A stretch of DNA of 62,222 nucleotides from Palleronia sediminis (GTDB lineage Bacteria; Pseudomonadota; Alphaproteobacteria; Rhodobacterales; Rhodobacteraceae): positions 1 through 62,222 of the forward strand of contig NZ_SNAA01000019.1 in NCBI RefSeq assembly GCF_004358695.1, given 5' to 3'. The notes beneath the pieces were generated by a model that searched no databases, was not told the origin of the DNA, and saw nothing but the letters and a program-made list of their open reading frames with translations. Below, one piece after another: positions 56,500 through 62,222 of the stretch (the first letter of the stretch is position 1; each line of letters opens with the position of its first letter). A program made the translations under genes and the position numbers.

Positions 56500-57524
56500 C
56501 GTTGCAGCGTATCGCCGAAGTCGATGGCCGGCGCGATCTCGATGCGGACCGGTTCCGTCGATGTGCCGTCGGCTCGGGCGGCCACGATCTCGGCCGCGCG
56601 CTGGCCGGTCTCGAACCGCTTGGTGTCCATGGTGGCCAGCCGCCGCGGCAACCCGTCGAGGAACTCGGTCCCGTTGAACCCCGCGATCCCGAGCTTGCCG
56701 GGAATGTCGATCCCCTGCTCGAGGCACCATAGCAGCCCGCCCGCACCGATCATGTCGTTGGAGCAATAGAGGAAATCGAGATCCTCGTTGCGCCCGAGGA
56801 TCGCCTCGGTCATCTCGCGTCCCTTCTTCAGCGCCGATCCGCCCGCGTAGAACTCCTGATCGACGATCTCGAGCCCGCTTTTCGCCATGGTCTCGGTAAA
56901 GCCCTCGAACCGTTTGCGCGCCCGGTGGTCGAGCGGCATCTGCGTACCGAGAAAGCCGATCCGCTCGAACCCCTGTTCGAGGATCGCCTGCGCCATCATC
57001 CGGCCCGCGCGGCGATGCGAGATCCCGACCACCGAATCGACCGGTTCGCCGTCGATATCCATGATCTCGACGATGGGCACATCGGACCCGGCGAGCATCT
57101 TGCGGCAGGCGTCGTTATGCTCGATCCCGGCGACGATGATCCCCGAGGGGCGCCAGGACAGCATTTCGTAGATCACCTTTTCCTCGCGGTCGGGGCGGTA
57201 GTTGGTGACGCCGACCACGGGTTGCAGGTCGGTGCGGTCCAGCACCGAGGTCACGCCGCTCAGCACTTCGGGAAAGACCATGTTGCTGAGCGACGGGATG
57301 ACCACCGCGACGAGGTTCACCCGGCTCGAAGCCAGCGCGCCCGCGATCTTGTTGGGCACGTAGCCCAGTTCGCGCGCGGCGCTCAGCACCTTTTCGCGGG
57401 TGGCGTCCGATACGTCGCCGCGGTTGCGCAGAACGCGGCTGACGGTCATCTCGCTGACGCCGGAGGCCTCGGACACGTCGCGCAGCGTCATCGGACGGCG
57501 GGGCGGAATGGGTTTGATGGTCAC
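56487..57524 (-). CDS. LacI family transcriptional regulator
   Basis: 345 residues. An N-terminal HTH TLRDVSEASGVSEMTVSRVLRN with the hinge VPNKIAGALASSRV, then a periplasmic-binding-protein-like ligand domain: AVVIPSLSNMVFPEVLSGVTSVL, IIVAGIEHN, GISHRRAGRMMAQAIL and LGIAGFNGTEFLDGLPRRLATM. The pattern is close to GntR-type gluconate repressors of the LacI family, but the sugar is unknown. Convergent with the EamA gene. A CCCCGG-N5-CCGGGG palindrome lies 42 bases upstream of its start. Confidence 0.93.
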   Translation of the reverse strand: MTIKPIPPRRPMTLRDVSEASGVSEMTVSRVLRNRGDVSDATREKVLSAARELGYVPNKIAGALASSRVNLVAVVIPSLSNMVFPEVLSGVTSVLDRTDLQPVVGVTNYRPDREEKVIYEMLSWRPSGIIVAGIEHNDACRKMLAGSDVPIVEIMDIDGEPVDSVVGISHRRAGRMMAQAILEQGFERIGFLGTQMPLDHRARKRFEGFTETMAKSGLEIVDQEFYAGGSALKKGREMTEAILGRNEDLDFLYCSNDMIGAGGLLWCLEQGIDIPGKLGIAGFNGTEFLDGLPRRLATMDTKRFETGQRAAEIVAARADGTSTEPVRIEIAPAIDFGDTLQRYKP

Positions 57525-57565
57525 GCGGCGACGCCTTTTCTCGCTTGGGACGGGGCGATTCTATC

Positions 57566-57582
57566 CCCCGGATCGACCGGGG
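57566..57582. promoter_or_regulatory. palindrome upstream of the LacI gene
   Basis: CCCCGG (57566-57571), five bases, CCGGGG (57577-57582): a perfect inverted repeat between the LacI start and the ald stop. It could be an autoregulatory operator or a weak terminator of ald. The tail lacks a T-run. Confidence 0.4.
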
Positions 57583-57604
57583 CCAAGGGCAGAGCCGTTA
57601 GCGT

Positions 57605-58717
57605 CTACAGAACTTCGGCGGGGGGCACGGCCTCGCGATCCTGGGCCTCACCCACGGCGAGATTGGTCAGCCGCCCGGCATGGACGTTCAGCCCCTCGGC
57701 CAGGTGGGGATCGGCGCGGCAGGCGTCCCGCCAGCCCATGTCGGCGATATTGAGCATGAAGGGCATCGTCGCGTTGCCCAGCGCCATGGTCGAGCTGCGC
57801 GCCACCGCGCCGGGCATGTTGGCGACGCAGTAATGCATGATGCCGTCCACCTCGTAGACCGGATCGTCATGGGTCGTCGCGCGCGAGGTCTCGAAACAGC
57901 CGCCCTGATCGATGGACACGTCGACCAGAACGGCGCCCGGCTTCATCGTCGGCAGCATGTCGCGCGTCACGAGCTTGGGGGCGGCGGCGCCGGGGATCAG
58001 CACGGCGCCGATGACCATGTCGGCCCCGGTGACGAGATCCTGGGTAAAGGCCTCGTTGGCAAAGCCGGTCTCGAAAAGCCCCCCGAACGTGTCGTCGAGA
58101 TAACGCAGGCGCCGCAGCGACGTATCGAGCACCGCGACCCGCGCGCCCATCCCGGCCGCGATCCGCGCGGCATTGGTACCGACCACGCCGCCACCGATCA
58201 CCACGACGCGCGCGGGCTGGACGCCGGGCACGCCGCCCATCAGCACGCCCCGCCCGCCATTGGCATTCTGAAGCGTCCACGCGCCTACCTGCGGCGCGAG
58301 GCGCCCCGCGACCTCGGACATGGGCGCCAGCAGCGGCAGGCCTCCCCGGTCGTCGGTGACGGTCTCATAGGCGATGCAGGTGGCGCCAGAGGCCAGCAGA
58401 TCCTCGGTCTGGGCCGCATCGGGGGCGAGGTGCAGGAAGGTGAACAGGATCTGCCCCTCGCGCAGCATGGCGCGTTCGGAGGGCTGCGGCTCCTTCACCT
58501 TCACGACCATCTCGGCCTCGGCAAAGATCTCTTCGGCGGTGTCCACGATCCGCGCGCCGGCGTCGCGATAGGCGTCGTCCTCGTATCCCGCGCCCAGCCC
58601 GGCCCCCGCCTGAACCAGAACCTCATGCCCATGGGACACGGCCTCCTGCGCAGCGCCGGGGCGAAGCCCGACGCGGTATTCGCGGGTCTTGATCTCGGTG
58701 GGGCAGCCGATCTTCAT
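57605..58717 (-). CDS. ald: alanine dehydrogenase
   Basis: 370 residues. NAD-dependent reversible deamination of L-alanine to pyruvate and ammonia. MKIGCPTEIKTREYRVGLRPGAAQE with the pyruvate-binding Arg, VVKVKEPQPSE, FTFLHLAPD with the catalytic His, VVIGGGVVGTNAARIA for NAD and DVSIDQGGCFETSRATTHDDP are diagnostic. ATG 58717 (MKIGCP) was taken over 58735. Leftward, between the hydrolase and the LacI gene. Confidence 0.96.
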   Translation of the reverse strand: MKIGCPTEIKTREYRVGLRPGAAQEAVSHGHEVLVQAGAGLGAGYEDDAYRDAGARIVDTAEEIFAEAEMVVKVKEPQPSERAMLREGQILFTFLHLAPDAAQTEDLLASGATCIAYETVTDDRGGLPLLAPMSEVAGRLAPQVGAWTLQNANGGRGVLMGGVPGVQPARVVVIGGGVVGTNAARIAAGMGARVAVLDTSLRRLRYLDDTFGGLFETGFANEAFTQDLVTGADMVIGAVLIPGAAAPKLVTRDMLPTMKPGAVLVDVSIDQGGCFETSRATTHDDPVYEVDGIMHYCVANMPGAVARSSTMALGNATMPFMLNIADMGWRDACRADPHLAEGLNVHAGRLTNLAVGEAQDREAVPPAEVL

Positions 58718-58783
58718 GCAAGTCTCCGTTCTCAAGCTATGGCAAGGGAACGGTTGCAGAAAAAAATCCTCCGGTCGACCCGG

Positions 58784-59638
58784 TCATGCGGGGCGGGGGG
58801 ATGGCGCGCCTTCGGCGATATGGGCGGCGATGGCGCGCAGCGCGGCGTCGCCCTGGGGCAGGATGTCGGGCCATAGCGGGAACAGGTGGAACAGCCCCGG
58901 AAAGACCCGCAGCGACACCGACGCATCGGCCAGCGCCGCGCGATGCACCAGCAACAGCGCATCGTCGAGCAGCACCTCGGCGCCCGCGGCCACGACCAGC
59001 AGCGGCGGCAATTCGTCCAGCGGGCCGAGCAGCGGCGACACCTCGGGGTCGGCGGGGTCATAGTCGCCCAGCGCCTGCCGCGCGAAGGCGGCATCGCTTT
59101 CGCCGTCGTTCATCAGGTCCGTGTCGCGCGCCCGCGTCGTGCTGAGCCCGGTCCGGTCGGTATTGGGCGACACGAGGCTGAGCGTCGCGATCCGGTCCGT
59201 GAGCCGCTGCGCGAGGATCAGCGCGATCTGCCCGCCGGCACTGTCGCCGCCCAGATGCACCGGGCCGGGCAGGGCGGACAGCACGTCGCGGCAGGCATCG
59301 CGCTGCGCGGGCCAGGGGGCCTCGGGGGCCAGCGCATAGGCGGGGGCCACGACCCGCAGCCCGGTCAGCCCGGCCAGACGTTCCAGCATCACGGCATGCG
59401 ACTCGGGCGCGCCCATCACCAACCCGCCGCCATGCAGCCACAGCAGGGTGCCCTCACCGTCCTGATGCCTCTCGTGGCCGAAGACGGCGCAGGCCACGCC
59501 GCCGATCTCGGTCCGGGGCAGGGCGGCGGCGGCCGAGACCCGCCGCGCAAAGGCGTCGCGCATCGCGGGCGGGTCGCCCGCTATGGGTGTCGCGCGGATA
59601 TGCGCGCGCAGGTCGTCAGGGGTCGAGGGTCGGGTCAT
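58784..59638 (-). CDS. alpha/beta hydrolase, hormone-sensitive-lipase type
   Basis: 284 residues. The oxyanion HGGG (69-72) and nucleophile GDSAGG (131-136, Ser133) place it in the HSL/type-IV carboxylesterase family, with the catalytic Asp near PPLLVVAAGAEVLLDDA and the His at FHLFPLWP. Substrate unknown. It starts inside the last 23 bases of the DUF2834 gene, so it belongs to the argH-lipoprotein-DUF2834 transcript. Confidence 0.9.
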   Translation of the reverse strand: MTRPSTPDDLRAHIRATPIAGDPPAMRDAFARRVSAAAALPRTEIGGVACAVFGHERHQDGEGTLLWLHGGGLVMGAPESHAVMLERLAGLTGLRVVAPAYALAPEAPWPAQRDACRDVLSALPGPVHLGGDSAGGQIALILAQRLTDRIATLSLVSPNTDRTGLSTTRARDTDLMNDGESDAAFARQALGDYDPADPEVSPLLGPLDELPPLLVVAAGAEVLLDDALLLVHRAALADASVSLRVFPGLFHLFPLWPDILPQGDAALRAIAAHIAEGAPSPRPA

Positions 59639-59981
59639 CCGCGGTCGCTCCGTTCCGGCCGGTCATTCGGTCCCGGCGCATCCTGAGCCAGACATAGAGC
59701 GGCAGACCGCAGCTCACACCGATACAGAACGTCGCCGGGATCGCGAACAGCCGAACCCAATCGCGCGTGGCGATCGTCTCGGCCACGACCCAGACCGTCA
59801 GCGCGATGGCCGCGATGGTCAGGTCCCAGACAAGCCCGGTGGTCGAGGCGTTGACATACCACGCGTCGGTCAGCGCCCCGAGGCTGCCGGTTTCGCGCAG
59901 GTAGGCCGCGAAATACCACATCGGGTGAATGGCGCCCCAGACGGCGAGGGCAATAAAGACCGGGCGCCAGCCCCGCGCCAT
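59616..59981 (-). CDS. DUF2834 family membrane protein
   Basis: 121 residues with three hydrophobic segments (about 6-26, 45-68 and 78-98). WGAIHPMWYFAAYLRETGSLGALTDAWYVNASTTGLVWDLTIAAIALTVWVVAE is close to the DUF2834 pattern. Function unknown. ATG 59981 overlaps the TGA of the small lipoprotein gene; its end overlaps the hydrolase start by 23 bases. Confidence 0.8.
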   Translation of the reverse strand: MARGWRPVFIALAVWGAIHPMWYFAAYLRETGSLGALTDAWYVNASTTGLVWDLTIAAIALTVWVVAETIATRDWVRLFAIPATFCIGVSCGLPLYVWLRMRRDRMTGRNGATADDPTLDP

Positions 59982-60136
59982 CAGAACGTGCCGCCGATCC
60001 CGATCTCGGCCGTGCCCGATACCTCGATCCGGGGGGCGGTATCCTCGACCGCGCCCGCAGGCGCCTCGGGGGCGCCGGGCGCGCCGCAGGCGGCCAGCCC
60101 GATCAGCACGGCAAGCGGGGCAAGGACTCGGATCAT
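59981..60136 (-). CDS. small lipoprotein, 51 residues
   Basis: A lipoprotein signal (LIGLAAC, Cys17) precedes an Ala/Pro/Glu-rich stretch ([21 protein letters not shown]) ending [11 protein letters not shown]. It fits the short lipoproteins often found after argH in this group. The ATG overlaps the argH stop (ATGA) and its TGA overlaps the DUF2834 ATG, so all three are coupled. Function unknown. Confidence 0.75.
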   Translation of the reverse strand: MIRVLAPLAVLIGLAACGAPGAPEAPAGAVEDTAPRIEVSGTAEIGIGGTF

Positions 60137-61533
60137 GCGAGATACTCCTTCCAGCGGGCGATCTGGACACGCACGTTGTCGGGCGCGGTCCCGCCGTAGG
60201 ATGTGCGCGATGCCACCGAATTGTCCACGCCCAGAACATCGCGCACGCCCCCGGTGATCAACGGATGCGCCGCCTGCATCTCTTCGAGCGTCAGGTCGGG
60301 CAGGTCGCAGCCCTTGGACTCCGCCCGCGCGACGAGGCTTCCGGTGACGTGATGCGCCTCGCGGAAGGGCAGGCCCGCCTCGCGCACGAGCCAGTCGGCC
60401 AGGTCGGTCGCGGTCGAGAACCCGGCCCCCGCCGCCGCGCGCATGGCGTCGCGGTTGGCGTTCATGTCGGCGACCATGCCCGTCATGGCGGCCAGGGCCA
60501 GCATCAGCGTGTCGGCCGCGTCGAAGACCTGTTCCTTGTCCTCCTGCATGTCCTTGGAATAGGCCAGCGGCAGCCCCTTCATCACCATGAGCAGCGCCGA
60601 TTGCGCGCCGAAGATGCGGCCGATCTTGGCCCGGATCAGCTCGGCCGCGTCGGGGTTCTTTTTCTGCGGCATGATCGACGAGCCGGTTGAAAAGCTGTCG
60701 GACATCGCGACAAAGCGGAACTGGGCCGAGGACCAGATCACCAGCTCTTCGGCGAGGCGGCTCAGATGCATGGCGCAGATCGACGCCGCCCCCAGGAAAT
60801 CGAGCGCGAAATCCCGGTCCGACACCGCGTCGAGCGAATTGGCGCAGGGCCGGTCGAACCCCAGCGCGGCCGCCGTCGCGTCGCGGTCGATGGGAAAGGA
60901 GGTGCCCGCCAGCGCGGCCGCGCCCAAGGGGCTTTCGTTCATCCGCGCCCGCGCATCGGCGAAACGCGAGGCATCGCGTCCCAGCATTTCGACGTAGGCC
61001 AGCATGTGATGGCCCCATGTCACCGGCTGAGCGGTCTGCAGATGGGTGAATCCCGGCATGACCCAATCCGCGCCCGCCTCGGCCTGGGCGAGCAGCGCGC
61101 CCTGAAGGCGCCGGATCGAATCGAGCGCCGCGTCGCATTGCTCGCGCGTCCAGAGCCGGAAATCGGTCGCCACCTGGTCATTGCGCGACCGCGCCGTGTG
61201 CAGCCGCCCCGCGGCGGGGCCGATCAGCTCGCGCAGGCGGTTCTCGACATTCATGTGGATGTCTTCGAGCGCGGCCGAAAAGGCGAAAGTCCCGGCGTCG
61301 ATCTCTGACAAGACCGTGAGAAGCCCTTCACGGATCGCCTCGGCATCCGTATCCGTGATGATGCCCTGCGCGGCCAGCATCGCCGCATGGGCCCGCGAGC
61401 CTTCGACGTCCTGTCGGGCGAGCCGGCGGTCGAACCCGATCGAGGCGTTGATCGCCTCCATGATCGCGTGCGGCCCTTCGGCGAAACGCCCGCCCCACAT
61501 GGCGTTGGAACGGCTATCGGTCTGATCGGTCAC
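60133..61533 (-). CDS. argH: argininosuccinate lyase
   Basis: 466 residues. Last step of arginine synthesis. Fumarase-superfamily motifs: [49 protein letters not shown] and the signature [18 protein letters not shown] with the catalytic Ser region. It starts with GTG at 61533 and has GGGAG about eight bases upstream. Divergent from the TlpA-like gene across 20 bases. Confidence 0.96.
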   Translation of the reverse strand: MTDQTDSRSNAMWGGRFAEGPHAIMEAINASIGFDRRLARQDVEGSRAHAAMLAAQGIITDTDAEAIREGLLTVLSEIDAGTFAFSAALEDIHMNVENRLRELIGPAAGRLHTARSRNDQVATDFRLWTREQCDAALDSIRRLQGALLAQAEAGADWVMPGFTHLQTAQPVTWGHHMLAYVEMLGRDASRFADARARMNESPLGAAALAGTSFPIDRDATAAALGFDRPCANSLDAVSDRDFALDFLGAASICAMHLSRLAEELVIWSSAQFRFVAMSDSFSTGSSIMPQKKNPDAAELIRAKIGRIFGAQSALLMVMKGLPLAYSKDMQEDKEQVFDAADTLMLALAAMTGMVADMNANRDAMRAAAGAGFSTATDLADWLVREAGLPFREAHHVTGSLVARAESKGCDLPDLTLEEMQAAHPLITGGVRDVLGVDNSVASRTSYGGTAPDNVRVQIARWKEYLA

Positions 61534-61553
61534 AGCAGGCTCCCGGAGGACGT

Positions 61554-62102
61554 ATGGACATGAAACTCGCCGCCGCTCTTTATCTGGCGCTCGCCACCGC
61601 TGCAAACGCGCAGGGGCTCGACGGGGTCGCGCTCGAGGGGGACATGCGCAAGCTCGTGGTCCACGACGCCCCGAAAGAGGTCTCGGCCGCGCCGATGCAG
61701 AACCCCGAGGGCGAGACGGCGACGTTGTCGGACTGGTCGGGCAAGCATGTCCTGCTGAACTTCTGGGCGACATGGTGCGCCCCCTGCCGCGAGGAGATGC
61801 CGTCGCTCGACGCGCTTCAGACGGCGATGGGCGGCGAGGCGTTCGAGGTGGTGACGCTGGCCACGGGGCGGAACTCGGTCGAGGGGATCGAGGATTTCTT
61901 TGCCGAGGTCGGGGTCGAGACCCTGCCGATCTGGCTCGACCCGAAACAGGGGATCGCGCGCGACATGGCGGTTCTGGGCCTGCCCATCACGGTGCTGATC
62001 GACCCCGAGGGCCGCGAGGTGGCGCGCCTGACGGGCGATGCCGACTGGAACGCCCCCGAGGCCCGCGCCGTGATCGAGGAATGGACCGGCGCGGGCTCGT
62101 AA
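61554..62102 (+). CDS. TlpA-like thioredoxin-domain protein
   Basis: 182 residues with a signal peptide or N-terminal anchor (about 1-19). The thioredoxin active site WCAPC (Cys75, Cys78) in [21 protein letters not shown] is followed by [33 protein letters not shown] and [13 protein letters not shown] with cis-Pro. Periplasmic thiol reductant of the TlpA/ResA/CcmG group. The argH-tlpA divergent pairing is a recurring alphaproteobacterial layout. Stop TAA at 62100; the IS follows within a few bases. Confidence 0.92.
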   Translation: MDMKLAAALYLALATAANAQGLDGVALEGDMRKLVVHDAPKEVSAAPMQNPEGETATLSDWSGKHVLLNFWATWCAPCREEMPSLDALQTAMGGEAFEVVTLATGRNSVEGIEDFFAEVGVETLPIWLDPKQGIARDMAVLGLPITVLIDPEGREVARLTGDADWNAPEARAVIEEWTGAGS

Positions 62103-62108
62103 GCCTAG

Positions 62109-62222
62109 GGTCAGGATGCATTGATTGTTGCTGTTCGGCGTGATTCACGGCCCGAAAAACGGAGCGGTGACATGGACGACCTCTACTGGCTGAGCGACGA
62201 GCAGATGGCCAAGCTTTCCCCT
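62109..62222 (+). mobile_element. IS5-family insertion sequence, partial (right window edge)
   Basis: Starts at GGGTCAGGATG beside the CTAG at 62105-62108, two bases after the tlpA stop codon. Identical in reverse complement to the left edge. It carries the upstream region and the first codons of the transposase reading out of the window. Confidence 0.85.
62172..62222 (+). CDS. IS5-family transposase, N-terminal fragment
   Basis: ATG at 62172 begins MDDLYWLSDEQMAKLSP and runs off the window edge. It is preceded by GGAGCGGTGAC as ribosome-binding region. Identical to the leftward copy at the other edge. Confidence 0.8.
   Translation, partial: MDDLYWLSDEQMAKLSP

Overview
The window reads as a piece of a high-GC alphaproteobacterial chromosome of the family Rhodobacteraceae (Roseobacter/Paracoccus side). 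The grounds are the family-typical small proteins (DUF3035, DUF1467, DUF6455, DUF1674, DUF3833), a phosphatidylcholine synthase, an endonuclease-type MutL, a short SRP RNA, a TTAA-N7-TTAAC CtrA-type site and an FnrL-type TTGAT-N4-ATCA site. Gene density is very high. No gap between genes exceeds about 200 bases, and many neighbours overlap as ATGA or TGATG. No CRISPR array, prophage or rRNA was seen.

Layout. Both ends (1-116 and 62109-62222) are the same IS5-family end in opposite orientation, each with the first codons of an outward-reading transposase. The window is therefore the unique stretch between two IS copies. From 155 to 4383: a secreted or membrane acidic protein, then leftward rbfA - phosphodiester glycosidase - truB - DUF1643 joined by ATGA overlaps, then dapB. 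A complete IS481-family element (4425-5441, target duplication GCTAGA) sits exactly on the stop codon of a DUF1674/SDHAF4 gene. From 5704 to 17587 rightward: rsmB, heparinase II/III, purH, lspA, a DUF3035 lipoprotein, an M16 peptidase pair, mutL, DUF3833 and an SDR. From 17612 to 22536: a histidine phosphatase, several small unknown genes, a caspase-fold protein without catalytic residues and a YcjF-type membrane protein. From 22706 to 36377: ileS, the nudC-SRPBCC-pcs operon, a 5'-nucleotidase, ffs (SRP RNA), DUF202, dnaX-ybaB-recR, a YbjN-like gene, a CtrA-preceded unknown gene, proC-csaA-like and tdk. From 36483 to 47086: carB, a GT87 glycosyltransferase, cfa, aspS and the DUF1800-DUF1501 pair. 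From 47095 to 57524: a receiver-domain protein, mce-DUF1467, EI24-nitroreductase, an M48 lipoprotein, FnrL site-DUF6455, rimO, a lytic transglycosylase, tRNA-Met(CAT), a divergent split MnmC pair, an EamA transporter and a LacI regulator. From 57605 to 62102: ald, an alpha/beta hydrolase, argH-lipoprotein-DUF2834 and a TlpA-like thioredoxin.

Most genes are housekeeping: ribosome and tRNA maturation, pyrimidine, purine, lysine, proline and arginine biosynthesis, DNA repair and envelope lipids. The less ordinary parts are the pseudo-caspase/YcjF pair without YcjX, the predicted CtrA and FnrL sites before two unknown genes, a short A/T-rich sequence repeated between genes, and the strong concentration of CTAG at stop codons and gene borders. 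CTAG is also where both IS families have inserted, which probably explains why none of the insertions broke a gene.
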